DNA of 64,000 nt from Nocardia kruczakiae NBRC 101016 (GCF_001612965.1 NZ_BDBL01000031.1:46887-110886); one strand, 5' to 3'. Positions 8,055-16,984 are shown, numbered from the stretch's first letter. Made by a program: numbers and translations. Notes: generated by a model from the sequence alone, not told the origin.

Positions 8055-9227
8055 TCAATTTCCCCGATCGAACGGAACGGTTTTCGGAAGCTCGGTACCG
8101 GGCGGCAGTATCAACCGGCCCTCCGGGTCGATGTAGCCGCTGTCTTTTCCGGGAATCGGCAGAACCGGATCGGGACACAGCCGTCCCGTCCCCTCGCCAC
8201 AGATCCCCATGTCGAAATACGAGCGCTTCTGGATATCCTCGGGCCACGACTCCGCGTGCATGCCGAACCACTGGGCGGGAATGTTGTAGAACACGAAGAA
8301 GAAGACGCTGCATGCCGCGAAGATCGCGAGGAAACGCGTGAACTGCTGCTTCACGAATCCGCCCTGGATACGTTCCAGCCCACGTTCCACGAATGTGCGG
8401 CCGCGGTCGTCGGTGAAATAGCGCAGCGCGCACAGTCCCGCCTGCACACCACCCCACATCAACCCTTCATACAGCGGCCACTGGTAGTAGGTGCCGGCAT
8501 TGATCGACAGCGACTTGATCGCGCCCGGGTAGGTGAAAAGCCCCATCGGCATCAGGAACAAACCCTCGATGACGAAATCGAAGATGAACGTCCAAACGAT
8601 CAGTACGCCGATCAACCCGTAGTTGTTGATCCGCGGCCACTGTTTCTTGGCACGGCGCATGATCCAGCAGCCCAATATCGTGCACAGCAGCACCCCGTAG
8701 GAATAGCCCGGCGCGTTCATCAAGATGGGCTCGGCCATCATGCGACCGGGTTCCCCGTAGGAGTGCCAGCCCGGGACATACTGGACCCACGAGCCCATAT
8801 TCCACATCCAGGTGTTATAGGTGCTCCAGGTGTTGAAGTAGTTCAGGAGCGGATCCTGAAACCACAACAACCCGCAGGCCACCAACAACATCCCGTCGAG
8901 CGTGATACGACGTTCACGCCGCCAGGGCCGGATGATGAAGTAATAGATGCCGACCGGAAGGCCGATGATGATCACAGCGGTCCACGTGATGAGGATCGCC
9001 TTCATGAAGGTCGGCGGGTCGCTGGGCCCCTTGGGCACGCGCTCGAAATACGGACCTGTCACCCACCGGATCCACACGTACAACTGAAAGGCCAGGATCA
9101 AGCCGCCGAGCACGGCCCAGATCCGGACGGGCTTGCTGGGAGACCGGACCTGTGAAGCCAATGCGGCCACATCACCGGCGGATTCGGTGACCACTGGCGA
9201 GGTCTTGCTGTCGGACGGTCCACTCAT
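8055..9227 (-). CDS. AveC-like (spirocyclase family) membrane protein, copy 1
   Basis: This polytopic membrane protein of 390 residues has about six hydrophobic segments. Conserved stretches include RWVTGPYFERVP, FQDPLLNYFNTW, NMGSWVQYVPGW and GTYYQWPLYEGLMWGG. The family resembles AveC of avermectin synthesis, where a spiroketal step is influenced, but most actinobacterial members have no known substrate. It is about half identical by eye to the copy at 10017-11201 and is followed by norQ/norD-like genes. It is divergent from the TetR gene at 9368, with a shared promoter motif at 9305-9335. Confidence 0.78.
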   Translation of the reverse strand: MSGPSDSKTSPVVTESAGDVAALASQVRSPSKPVRIWAVLGGLILAFQLYVWIRWVTGPYFERVPKGPSDPPTFMKAILITWTAVIIIGLPVGIYYFIIRPWRRERRITLDGMLLVACGLLWFQDPLLNYFNTWSTYNTWMWNMGSWVQYVPGWHSYGEPGRMMAEPILMNAPGYSYGVLLCTILGCWIMRRAKKQWPRINNYGLIGVLIVWTFIFDFVIEGLFLMPMGLFTYPGAIKSLSINAGTYYQWPLYEGLMWGGVQAGLCALRYFTDDRGRTFVERGLERIQGGFVKQQFTRFLAIFAACSVFFFVFYNIPAQWFGMHAESWPEDIQKRSYFDMGICGEGTGRLCPDPVLPIPGKDSGYIDPEGRLILPPGTELPKTVPFDRGN

Positions 9228-9304
9228 GACACCGTCTCCTTCTCGATCGGAGTGCCGGGGGGCCGCGTCGGCGTGAAATCGCCTCTGGCGGCGGTCGACT
9301 CAGT

Positions 9305-9335
9305 CAATATACCAACGAGTATCTCAGAATCCAAT
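9305..9335. promoter_or_regulatory. Putative TetR operator between aveC-like copy 1 and tetR
   Basis: The divergent intergenic region holds two sequence blocks, CAATATACCAA (9305-9315) and GTATCTCAGAATCCAAT (9319-9335). Both recur, almost unchanged, upstream of the second aveC-like gene at 11243-11292. Shared blocks at two related promoters, one next to a TetR gene, suggest a common operator. Confidence 0.6.
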
Positions 9336-9367
9336 GGGTAGCCAGGAGACTCGGTAGAGTGATCAGC

Positions 9368-9994
9368 ATGGTGGAACGGTGGACAGTCGAGCGACGCCTG
9401 GAGCACACCCGATCTCTGCTGCTGGATGCCGCTGAGGAGGTTTTCGCGGAGAAAGGCTTCATGTCGGCGACACTCGACGACATCGCCGGCACGGCCGGCT
9501 ATACGAAGGGCGCCATCTACAAGCACTTCACCGCCAAGGAGGACCTCTTCCTGGCAGTGAACGAGCGCTATTGGCGCCGCTACTTCGACACGTTCGCCGA
9601 CATGATCTCCGCCGTAACCGAAGTCGGCGCCCAAGAACTCGACGATATCGCCGAGCGGTGGCGTCAGCTGAGCAACGAGCGCGGCGCCGCGCAAGCAGCG
9701 CTCGGTTACGAATTCACCCTGTACCTGCTCCGCAACCCGGAGGTGCGAGAACGGGTCGCCGACAGAAGGCACCAGGTGGCCGAGGCACTGGCGAGTTTCG
9801 TCACTCGAGGACTCGAACGAATCGGCGCCACTTTGTCGATCTCGCCCTTGACATTCGCGAACATACTCATCGCCACTACCGATGCGGTCGAACTCGGCAG
9901 TCAACTCGACGACCTCGACCTCTACCGGCCGATCCTCGAAATGTACGTCTCGGCAATCAAACTGCCGGCCGAGCAATCTGCGACGGCGGACTGA
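9368..9994 (+). CDS. TetR-family regulator of the aveC-like genes
   Basis: This is a TetR-type repressor of about 208 residues. The N-terminal helix-turn-helix reads TLDDIAGTAGYTKGAIYKHF, followed by a C-terminal ligand domain of the AcrR-like kind. I chose the ATG at 9368 (MVERWTVERRL); a GTG at 9359 is possible. It is divergent from aveC-like copy 1 and faces copy 2 tail to tail with a 22-base gap. The repeated motif in both aveC-like promoters makes it the likely local regulator, including autoregulation. The ligand is unknown. Confidence 0.88.
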   Translation: MVERWTVERRLEHTRSLLLDAAEEVFAEKGFMSATLDDIAGTAGYTKGAIYKHFTAKEDLFLAVNERYWRRYFDTFADMISAVTEVGAQELDDIAERWRQLSNERGAAQAALGYEFTLYLLRNPEVRERVADRRHQVAEALASFVTRGLERIGATLSISPLTFANILIATTDAVELGSQLDDLDLYRPILEMYVSAIKLPAEQSATAD

Positions 9995-10016
9995 TTCCGC
10001 CCTCCATCGCCCGCGC

Positions 10017-11201
10017 TCATTTCGCGTGTTCGAAAGGCACGGTCTCCGGAACCCGGGCCCGGTCGGGCAGTATCAATTTCCCGTCGGTGTCGATGAATCC
10101 GGATCGCTTGGTGGGCACCGGCAATACCGGGTCGGGGCACGGCACGTCGGTGCCGTCACCACAGATGCCGCCGTTGAAGTACGAGCGCTTCAGGTGATCG
10201 GCCGGCCAGGGATCGGCGTGCATGCCGATCCACTGCGCGGGCACGTTGTAGAGGAAGAAAAAGCAGGCGCTGACCGCGGCGAACACCGCCAGGAACCGAG
10301 CGAGTTGCTGCCGTGCGAATCCCCCACGGATGTGATCCAATCCGCGCTCGACCACGGTGCGACCACGATCGTCGGTGAAATAGCGCAGACAACACAGACC
10401 GGCCTGGACCGCACCCCACATGAGCCCCTCGTATATCGGCCATTGGTGATAGGTGCCCGCGGCGAACGACACCGACCGTATGGCTCCGGGATAGGTGTAG
10501 AGCCCGAACGGCAGCAGGAAGCCCGCCTCCATGACGAAGTCGAACACGAACGTAAAAGCATAGGTGGCCAGAATGAGCCGGAGATTGGTGATATTCGGCC
10601 AGCGCGATTTGATCCTGCGCATCACCCAGCAACCGAATATCGTGATCATCAAGACCCCGGCCGCGTAGCCGGGAGCATTGACCAACAGCGGCTCGGAAAC
10701 CTGGTGGCCCGGCTGCTCGGGCGATACCCAACCCGGAATATCGGATGACCACGACCCGCGATTGAACAGCCATGTGTTGTAGGTGCACCACGTGTTGAGG
10801 TAATTCAGCAGCGGGTCCTGAAAGAACATCAAACCCATCGACACCAGCAATATGCCGTCCAGGGTGATTCTGCGTTCCCGCAGCCAGGGCCGGACGATGA
10901 ACCACCAGATCGCCACGGGCAGACCGACACACACCACGACGGCGTTCATCGTGAGGAAGGCCTTCATGTACATCGGCGGGGTGTTCGGCCCGCTGGGCAC
11001 TCGCTGGAAATAGGGCCCGGTGACCCATCGCACCCAGACGTACACCTGCAGTGCCAGCAGCAGCGCGCCGGCCGTTGCCCACACCTGAACTCGCTTGACG
11101 CGGAGACGATCCTGCGCAGCTGGTTCGACCGCCTCGCCTACCCCGGCAGTCCGGCCGAGTCCGTCTGTCACCGTGGGCTTTTCACTCGACAGCTCGCTCA
11201 T
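10017..11201 (-). CDS. AveC-like (spirocyclase family) membrane protein, copy 2
   Basis: This is the second member of the family at this locus, about 394 residues, with the same landmarks as copy 1: RWVTGPYFQRVP, FQDPLLNYLNTW, RGSWSSDIPGW and GTYHQWPIYEGLMWG. The ATG at 11201 (MSELSSEKPTV) was chosen because the in-frame extension to 11339 runs through the promoter motif and is Cys-rich and unlike the family. It lies just downstream of the ALDH gene but has its own conserved promoter blocks. Duplication and divergence next to one TetR gene suggests two related substrates or subunits. Confidence 0.78.
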   Translation of the reverse strand: MSELSSEKPTVTDGLGRTAGVGEAVEPAAQDRLRVKRVQVWATAGALLLALQVYVWVRWVTGPYFQRVPSGPNTPPMYMKAFLTMNAVVVCVGLPVAIWWFIVRPWLRERRITLDGILLVSMGLMFFQDPLLNYLNTWCTYNTWLFNRGSWSSDIPGWVSPEQPGHQVSEPLLVNAPGYAAGVLMITIFGCWVMRRIKSRWPNITNLRLILATYAFTFVFDFVMEAGFLLPFGLYTYPGAIRSVSFAAGTYHQWPIYEGLMWGAVQAGLCCLRYFTDDRGRTVVERGLDHIRGGFARQQLARFLAVFAAVSACFFFLYNVPAQWIGMHADPWPADHLKRSYFNGGICGDGTDVPCPDPVLPVPTKRSGFIDTDGKLILPDRARVPETVPFEHAK

Positions 11202-11242
11202 GAGCGCCTCCCATATCCATGCACTCGCATGTTCTACCGATG

Positions 11243-11292
11243 CAATATACCAATGGGAATCTAAGTATTCAGTCGGTATCTCAGATTCCAAT
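11243..11292. promoter_or_regulatory. Putative TetR operator upstream of aveC-like copy 2
   Basis: CAATATACCAA occurs at 11243-11253 and GTATCTCAGATTCCAAT at 11276-11292, matching the copy 1 promoter region. The spacing is 19 bases longer here, and the spacer contains a weaker half-like block, GGAATCTAAGTATTC. The site lies 42-91 bases upstream of the copy 2 start. Confidence 0.55.
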
Positions 11293-11395
11293 AGAAAGTT
11301 GGTCCCCTTAATGGCGCAGCAGGCGCAGCATCCTGCCATGCGCGCGACACCTGTTGTGTACGTGCAAGATTCGAGCGCAGCGTCGACTGATCGGT

Positions 11396-12847
11396 TCAGC
11401 GTGCTGTGGAGATCGATTTGGTGTCGAGGAAGCTGTCGAGGCCTTCCGGCCCGAACTCCCGGCCGATGCCGCTGGCCTTGACTCCGCCGAAGGGTGCGCC
11501 CGGGTCCATGCTGTAGGGCTGGTTGATTCCCAGTGTGCCGCTGCGGATTCGGCGCGTCATGGCGGTGGCGCGGTCGATGTCGGGTGTCCAGATCGAGCCG
11601 GAGAGCCCGTAGTCGGTGGCGTTGGCGAGGGCGATGACTTCCTCGTCGTCACGATAGGGAACAGCGCAGAGGACGGGACCGAAGATCTCCTCCTGCGCGA
11701 TACACATCGCGTTGTCGACATCGGCGAACAGGGTGGGCCGGATGTACCAGCCGCGGTCGATACCGGGGGGCGGCTCGGAGCCGCCGACCACCAGCCGGGC
11801 GCCTTCGTGCCGGCCCTTGTCGATGTAGTCGCGAACGCGTCGTTGCTGGCGCTGGGCGACCATCGGGCCGACCTGGGTTGCGGGATCCCCCGGGTCGCCG
11901 ACCGCGAGCGAATCGACCATGCCGGCCAGCGCATCGACGAACTCCTGATACCGCCTGCGCGGTAACAGAATTCGAGTCTGGGCGACGCACGCCTGTCCGC
12001 TGTTCATCAATCCGGCTACCATCATCCCGGCGGCGACCGCCGCGGGATCGGCGTCGTCGAGTACCACGGCCGCGGATTTGCCGCCCAGTTCCAGGCTGAC
12101 CTTGCGCAGTGCCGCTCCGCAGACCGCGGCTACCTGTCGGCCCGCGGCTGTCGACCCGGTGAACGACACCTTGTCGACCCCCGGATGCGCGACCAGATAG
12201 CCGCCGGTCTCGCGATCCCCGGGCAGGATGCTGACCACGCCCGGCGGCAGGTCGAGTTCGGTCAGCAGTTCGGCCAGGATGTAGGCGTCCAGCGGCGTCT
12301 CGGGGGCGGGTTTGAGCACGACGGTGCACCCGGCCAGCAACGCCGGGATCAGTTTCACCACCGTCGTGAACATCGGCATATTCCATGGCACGATGGCGGC
12401 CACCACCCCGACGGGCTCTCGGCGCACGGTGATGTCGGCGCCGAGCAGCCCGGATCTGGTTTCTTCCCAAGGATGTCCGGTGGCGAGGTCGGCGAACGCG
12501 CCGATCAAGGCCCCGGGTAGTCGCGCCTGCGCCGATCGGGAGAAGGTGATCGGCGCCCCCATTTCGGCGGTGATGACCTGGGCGATCTCCTCGCGCCGGG
12601 GCTCGTATCGCGCGGCCAGCTTCCGGACGACCGCGATGCGCTCGGCCGGGTCCAGCCGCGGCCACGGACCGTGATCGAATGCGGCCCGTGCCGCCGCGAC
12701 CGCCCGGTCGACATCCGCGGGCGACGCGGCCGGCACGGTGGCGATCGGCTGCTCGGTGTGCGGGCCGATTACCTCGATCACGTCGGCGCCGGCGGCTGCG
12801 ACCCAGTCACCACCGATGAACAGCTGTTGTCGTGCGGACATGGTCAC
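11396..12847 (-). CDS. Aldehyde dehydrogenase (NAD(P)+)
   Basis: This is a full-length ALDH-superfamily enzyme of 483 residues. It carries the cofactor-site motif FTGSTAAGR, the general-base Glu in SLELGGKSA, the catalytic Cys in NSGQACVAQ, and the C-terminal PFGGVKASGIGRE. It oxidises an aldehyde to an acid. It is the last gene of the long minus-strand operon that starts with the SDR at 20014, so it probably takes the aldehyde made by the SDR or by ring or side-chain cleavage. The start at 12847 (MTMSARQQLF) has an alternative ATG at 12841. Confidence 0.9.
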   Translation of the reverse strand: MTMSARQQLFIGGDWVAAAGADVIEVIGPHTEQPIATVPAASPADVDRAVAAARAAFDHGPWPRLDPAERIAVVRKLAARYEPRREEIAQVITAEMGAPITFSRSAQARLPGALIGAFADLATGHPWEETRSGLLGADITVRREPVGVVAAIVPWNMPMFTTVVKLIPALLAGCTVVLKPAPETPLDAYILAELLTELDLPPGVVSILPGDRETGGYLVAHPGVDKVSFTGSTAAGRQVAAVCGAALRKVSLELGGKSAAVVLDDADPAAVAAGMMVAGLMNSGQACVAQTRILLPRRRYQEFVDALAGMVDSLAVGDPGDPATQVGPMVAQRQQRRVRDYIDKGRHEGARLVVGGSEPPPGIDRGWYIRPTLFADVDNAMCIAQEEIFGPVLCAVPYRDDEEVIALANATDYGLSGSIWTPDIDRATAMTRRIRSGTLGINQPYSMDPGAPFGGVKASGIGREFGPEGLDSFLDTKSISTAR

Positions 12848-12876
12848 CTCGGGGCATCGTTCTCGGCAGCCACGAA

Positions 12877-13197
12877 TCAGGCTGTGTGTGTACGGATTTC
12901 GCGATAGAGCCGGACAGCCGGCGGCGGATCGGTCTGCACCCCGACCGGGGTGGAGAAGGTACCGGATCTGCTCGCCGCGGCCAATTGCGCCTGTACGGAG
13001 GTGATGTCGTCGGCCTCGATCTCGTAGACGGCCACATAGACGTTCTCACCGTCCACGGGTGCGAACCGGCGCGCGGCGACCACACCGTCGAGACTGAGCA
13101 TCTCTCGCATATGAGTGCCCTCGTACCACTGGTGGTAGGCGGCGGCCTGCTCGTCGGAGGCGGGACGAGTTTCGACGTAGAGGATTCCCTTGGGCAT
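12877..13197 (-). CDS. Small dimeric alpha/beta-barrel (EthD-like) protein
   Basis: The protein has about 106 residues. The pattern ILYVETRPASDEQAAAYHQW near the N-terminus, then HMREMLSLDGVVAARRF and VYVAVYEIEADD, fits the ferredoxin-like dimeric barrel superfamily that includes EthD-type catabolic accessory proteins. The ATG at 13197 (MPKGILYVET) fits the fold and is preceded by an AAGGAGA-like site; an upstream GTG at 13218 is less likely. It sits between amidohydrolase and ALDH and may isomerise, bind or protect a pathway intermediate. Confidence 0.72.
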   Translation of the reverse strand: MPKGILYVETRPASDEQAAAYHQWYEGTHMREMLSLDGVVAARRFAPVDGENVYVAVYEIEADDITSVQAQLAAASRSGTFSTPVGVQTDPPPAVRLYREIRTHTA

Positions 13198-13234
13198 TGT
13201 TGTCTCCTTGATCACCATGCGTAAGAGGTTGGGG

Positions 13235-14482
13235 TCAGGCGTGTTTGACGATGTGGCCGTCCTTCATGACGAAGCGCACGTCCTGCAACACGGCGATATC
13301 GGCCGTCGGGTCCCCGGGAACGGCGATGATGTCGGCGAGCAGTCCGGGTGCGAGCCGGCCGCGGTCGTCGGCGTCGATGAGTTCGGCGCTGGTGACAGTG
13401 GCCGCGCGCAGTGCTTGCGCGGGTGTCATGCCGCGATCGACCAGGGCCCACAGTTCCTTGGCATTGTCGCCGTGCGGTACCGCCGGTGCGTCGGTGCCGC
13501 AGGCGATCTTCACCCCGGCCGCGATCGCCTTGCGCAGCGTTTCCCGAGCCTTCGGGAACACCTCGGCCGCCTTCTTCTGCAGTGCGGGAGCGGCTTTGGA
13601 AACATCGAGTCCTTCGGACAGATAACTGGTGGGCACCAGGAAGGTGCCGTGTTCGACCATCATCGCGATGGTGTCGTCACTGGCGAGCGACCCGTGTTCG
13701 ATGCAGTCCACGCCGGCCCGGATGCAGGCGCGGATACCGGCGTCGCCGTGCGCGTGCGCCGCGACCCTGATCCCGGCACGATGGGCCTCGTCCACGATCG
13801 CGGCCAGTTCCTCATCGGAGTACTGCTGTGCGCCGGCGACGGTGCCGTGCGACATCACGCCGCCCGACGCGGAGATCTTGATGACTCCGGCACCGTATTT
13901 GATTTGATAGCGCACGGATTCGCGCACCTGCGGCACACCGTTGGCGCGGCCCTCCTCGACGCTGACCGGCATGATGTGCGGGGCCAGCCGCTGGAACATC
14001 GTCGGATCGAGGTGTCCTCCGGTCGGGGTGATGGCATGCCCGGCGGAGACGATTCGCGGTCCCTCGACCCAGCCCTGGTCGATGGCGCGGCCCAGATCGA
14101 CGTCGAGCAGGTAGCCACCGGTTTTGACCATCAGCCCGAGGTTGCGGACGGTAGTGAAACCGGCATGCAGCGTGGTGCGGGCGTTGATCGTGGCACGCAG
14201 CGTCCGGTAGACCGGGTCGTCCTGCACCCCGTGCATCGGATTCGGCAGTCCGGACGGGTTGTCGGGGCCGCCGATGAGCAGGTTGATCTCCATATCCATC
14301 AGCCCGGGCAGCAGGGTGAGATCACCGAGATCGACGACCCGGGCGCCCGGCGGGCGTTGCGGCGGATCGACGGCGGTGATCGCATTGCCCTGCACCGCGA
14401 TCGCGGCTGGGCCGTGCACCTCGCCGGTGTCCACGTCGACCCAGCGGGCAGCCCGCAGCAGCAGGCTCTGCTCGGCGCTCAC
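13235..14482 (-). CDS. Amidohydrolase-family protein lacking the usual HxH pair
   Basis: This 415-residue protein has the fold of imidazolonepropionase/prolidase-type amidohydrolases: LLPGLMDMEINLL near the N-terminus, the Lys in IKISASGGV, His residues in AAHAHGDAGI and CIEHGSL, and Asp in ACGTDAP. In metal-dependent members the first motif reads D-x-H-x-H. Here both His are replaced (MEINL), so the binuclear site is probably altered or the enzyme inactive or differently metallated. The GTG start at 14482 overlaps the preceding stop by four bases. It is part of the ten-gene operon; the substrate is unknown. Confidence 0.82.
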   Translation of the reverse strand: MSAEQSLLLRAARWVDVDTGEVHGPAAIAVQGNAITAVDPPQRPPGARVVDLGDLTLLPGLMDMEINLLIGGPDNPSGLPNPMHGVQDDPVYRTLRATINARTTLHAGFTTVRNLGLMVKTGGYLLDVDLGRAIDQGWVEGPRIVSAGHAITPTGGHLDPTMFQRLAPHIMPVSVEEGRANGVPQVRESVRYQIKYGAGVIKISASGGVMSHGTVAGAQQYSDEELAAIVDEAHRAGIRVAAHAHGDAGIRACIRAGVDCIEHGSLASDDTIAMMVEHGTFLVPTSYLSEGLDVSKAAPALQKKAAEVFPKARETLRKAIAAGVKIACGTDAPAVPHGDNAKELWALVDRGMTPAQALRAATVTSAELIDADDRGRLAPGLLADIIAVPGDPTADIAVLQDVRFVMKDGHIVKHA

Positions 14483-14808
14483 GGGACCGGCTCGATCACG
14501 CAATCCAGTGCTGCCACACCGGTATCGGGCACTTTCGGCTGACTCCAGACCTCGACCGGGAACGACACGGTGATCATCGAGTAGAGCAGATAGAGCAGGT
14601 TCTGCACCTCCTCGGGGAGCTCGTCGAGCGGAAACTTGTCGCAGTAGGTGAACACGTCCTCGGCGCGCGCGGTGATCGCGTCGTAGAACCGCTGCATATC
14701 GGCCATCGTGCTCGCCAGCCGCTGGGCGTAACGTTCGCGTTCGCTGGGCAGGCACCAGATCGGCGCATAGGGCTCGAGATCGGCGAATTCGCTCGGCAAC
14801 ATCGTCAT
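14479..14808 (-). CDS. Small partner of Rieske oxygenase 1 (unrecognised family)
   Basis: This 109-residue acidic, soluble-looking protein is clearly related to the product of 16985-17320. Shared elements are LPSxF near the N-terminus, a WCL-x2-E-x-ER stretch, and the strongest block YCDKFPLDELP followed by NLL-x-L-x-YSM. Each copy follows a Rieske alpha-subunit gene. The ATG at 14808 overlaps the Rieske stop by four bases. At this size it is too short for a classical ring-hydroxylating dioxygenase beta subunit (about 160-180 residues). I do not recognise the family; a role as small subunit or assembly factor is inferred from the paired duplication. Confidence 0.75.
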   Translation of the reverse strand: MTMLPSEFADLEPYAPIWCLPSERERYAQRLASTMADMQRFYDAITARAEDVFTYCDKFPLDELPEEVQNLLYLLYSMITVSFPVEVWSQPKVPDTGVAALDCVIEPVP

Positions 14809-16073
14809 CGCGGTGCCACCTGCTCCCGGCAGTAATCGGCGACCCAATCGCCGGCGACCTTGTGCAGGTGCCGCAGCAGGATTTCCTGGTCGTTGAGCGG
14901 GAAGGTCGTCACCGCACGGGATTCCAGCATGATCTGGGTCGCCTCCAACGTGCTGCTGTCCTGCAACCCGTATTCCTTGAACGTCACAGCCGCCATCTCG
15001 TGGGCGACGCGTTCGCGGGCGGTGCGGGCCGGCGGGAAATACAGATTGCCTTCGAAAATGTGAGTGTTGTGCGAGGTGGGCCAATACTGATAGGTCAAAT
15101 ACCAACCGCCCGACCAGATCAGGATCGTGAAATTCGGCCACAGCTGGAACGAATCGAGCCCCCACGGATCACAACCGGCAGGATTCAACCCGGGCGGCAT
15201 CGACCCGAGATCCGGTGTGTCCCAAGGGCCGAACAGGCCACTGCGGGTGATGTCCTCCATCGGCTTGCGCATCTCGGGATCCAGTTCCCAGGTGACCACA
15301 CCGGAGGTGCTGACCAGCCGATGCGGCCCCTCGAGCCGGTAGTGCGGGGCCTCGAATCCTGCCTGCTGGGCGGCGACGGAGAAGTTGCCCGGCGTCTGCT
15401 TACCGTGCAGCACGGGAGCGTGGTAGAACTCCTGGAACGCGTCCATATAGAGCTTCCAGTTGGCACCCACCTCGGAGCGGTAGCAGAACCGCTCGGTGAG
15501 CTTGTCGAACGGATAGCCCTCCAACCCGGTGATCATCGGCCCGAGGAAGTCCCGCAGCGTCTGGCGCGGTCGCGGGGCGAGATTGACGAAGATGAACCCG
15601 GACCAGACCTCGCAATGCACGCGGGCGAGTCCGAGCGCGCTCTTGTCCAGGTCGAAGAATTCCTCTTCCTGCTGCACGAAATTCAGCGCACCGTCCAAGC
15701 CGTAGCGCCACGCGTGATATTTGCAGGTGAACTGCCGGCAGGTGCCCGACACCTCTTCGCGCGGGATCTCGTTCCACACCAGCTTGTTTCCGCGGTGGCG
15801 GCAGATGTTGTGGAAGGCGTTGATCTGCCCGTCGCGGTCGCGCACCACGATGACCGAGGTGTAGGCCGCCGCGATCTCCTTGGTGAAGTAGCTCCCGGTG
15901 CGCGGAAGTTGTTCCACGCGACCGACATTGAGCCAGGCACGTTTGAAGATCGCTTCCCGCTCGAGTTCGAAGAACTCCGGCGAGATCGAGTCCTCGTAGG
16001 ACATGGGCGCGGTGCCGAGTTCGGGATAGTGCTGGGTCCAGCTGCCCTCGGCGGGCTTGGGCCATCGCGGCAT
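14805..16073 (-). CDS. Rieske non-heme iron oxygenase alpha subunit 1
   Basis: This is a ring-hydroxylating-type oxygenase alpha subunit of 422 residues. The Rieske cluster ligands are Cys91/His93 (CRHRGN) and Cys117/His120 (CKYH), with 23 residues between the pairs, longer than the usual 15-17. The mononuclear iron site is visible as EFYH-x4-H (His218, His223). The ATG at 16073 (MPRWPKPAEGSW) was chosen because the upstream in-frame extension is antisense-like sequence. It closely resembles Rieske 2 of the same operon. No reductase or ferredoxin gene is nearby, so electrons must come from elsewhere. The substrate is unknown. Confidence 0.9.
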   Translation of the reverse strand: MPRWPKPAEGSWTQHYPELGTAPMSYEDSISPEFFELEREAIFKRAWLNVGRVEQLPRTGSYFTKEIAAAYTSVIVVRDRDGQINAFHNICRHRGNKLVWNEIPREEVSGTCRQFTCKYHAWRYGLDGALNFVQQEEEFFDLDKSALGLARVHCEVWSGFIFVNLAPRPRQTLRDFLGPMITGLEGYPFDKLTERFCYRSEVGANWKLYMDAFQEFYHAPVLHGKQTPGNFSVAAQQAGFEAPHYRLEGPHRLVSTSGVVTWELDPEMRKPMEDITRSGLFGPWDTPDLGSMPPGLNPAGCDPWGLDSFQLWPNFTILIWSGGWYLTYQYWPTSHNTHIFEGNLYFPPARTARERVAHEMAAVTFKEYGLQDSSTLEATQIMLESRAVTTFPLNDQEILLRHLHKVAGDWVADYCREQVAPR

Positions 16074-16096
16074 GATGTGCTCCTGGAAACGGTGGG

Positions 16097-16936
16097 TCAG
16101 CGGATGGGCTCGTCGCCGAGGACGGTGGTACGCAACATTTCTCGCGGCGATCCGGAGTCGTAGGGTGTCGCCCGGTGGATGACGCCGCGGTTGTCCCAGA
16201 TCACGGTGTCCCCCACCGACCATTCGTGGCGGTAGACGCGGTCGGGTGCGGTGCAGCGAGCCAGCAGGTCATCGAGCAACTGCCTGCTCTGCACCGGATC
16301 CATGCCGACGATATGGTCGGTCGAGGCGCCCAGCACCAGGGATTTGCGACCCGTCTTGTGCGTCCAGATCAGTGGATGCTCCTTCGACGGGCGGCGGTGC
16401 CAGGCGGCCAGCTGCTCCGGCGTGGGATCCGGCGTGACCAGGCGCTGGGAGGCCTCGAGCGAGTGGACCACCCGCAGGGCCGCCAGCTGCTCCCGTTCGG
16501 TCTCGCTCAAATTGTCGAAAGCCTTGTAGGTGGAGGCGAATTCGGTGTCCCCACCGGAGGCGGCGACCGCCTTGGCCGACAGCATGGTGGCCATCTGCGG
16601 GTAGGCGTCGTCCTGCGGTGTGCAGCCGTCGATATGCCAGTCGAACGTCGCGCGCAGATAACTCGCGGAGGAGTTCTTGCCGGTGTCGAGGCTGACCCGG
16701 TAGATCCCCTCGACCGGATGATGTCCGGGTTCGATGTCTATCGGACCCAGTTTGCGGCAGAACGCCACCTGTGTCTCCGGATCCAGGTGCAGATCTCGAA
16801 AGACCAGGACGCCATGGGTTTCCAGGGCATCGAGTATGGTGGCGGCCACGGTGTCGTCGGTGAGCAACTGGTCGCGATCCACCCCGGAGATCTGCGCGCC
16901 GACATCGGTGCCGAGTGTGTCGATGGTGATCGTCAT
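16097..16936 (-). CDS. TauD/TfdA-family Fe(II)/2-oxoglutarate dioxygenase
   Basis: This 279-residue protein has the facial triad HxD at His101/Asp103 (DWHIDGCTP) and a distal His in NRGVIHRATPYD, with a following Arg for 2-oxoglutarate. These enzymes hydroxylate or cleave sulfonates, phenoxyacetates and related compounds using oxygen and 2-oxoglutarate. The start is MTITIDTLGTD. It lies between the two Rieske/small-partner pairs in one operon, so three different oxygenases probably act on one compound. The substrate cannot be told from the sequence. Confidence 0.9.
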   Translation of the reverse strand: MTITIDTLGTDVGAQISGVDRDQLLTDDTVAATILDALETHGVLVFRDLHLDPETQVAFCRKLGPIDIEPGHHPVEGIYRVSLDTGKNSSASYLRATFDWHIDGCTPQDDAYPQMATMLSAKAVAASGGDTEFASTYKAFDNLSETEREQLAALRVVHSLEASQRLVTPDPTPEQLAAWHRRPSKEHPLIWTHKTGRKSLVLGASTDHIVGMDPVQSRQLLDDLLARCTAPDRVYRHEWSVGDTVIWDNRGVIHRATPYDSGSPREMLRTTVLGDEPIR

Positions 16937-16984
16937 ATCGGATTTCCTTCCGCTTCGCGCCGAATACGGCTGCGGGAATGGGCC

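Noticed and set aside
11202..11339. N-terminal extension of the second AveC-like protein to 11339
   Set aside because: The extension lies over the conserved promoter blocks and is unlike the first copy, so the ATG at 11201 is preferred.
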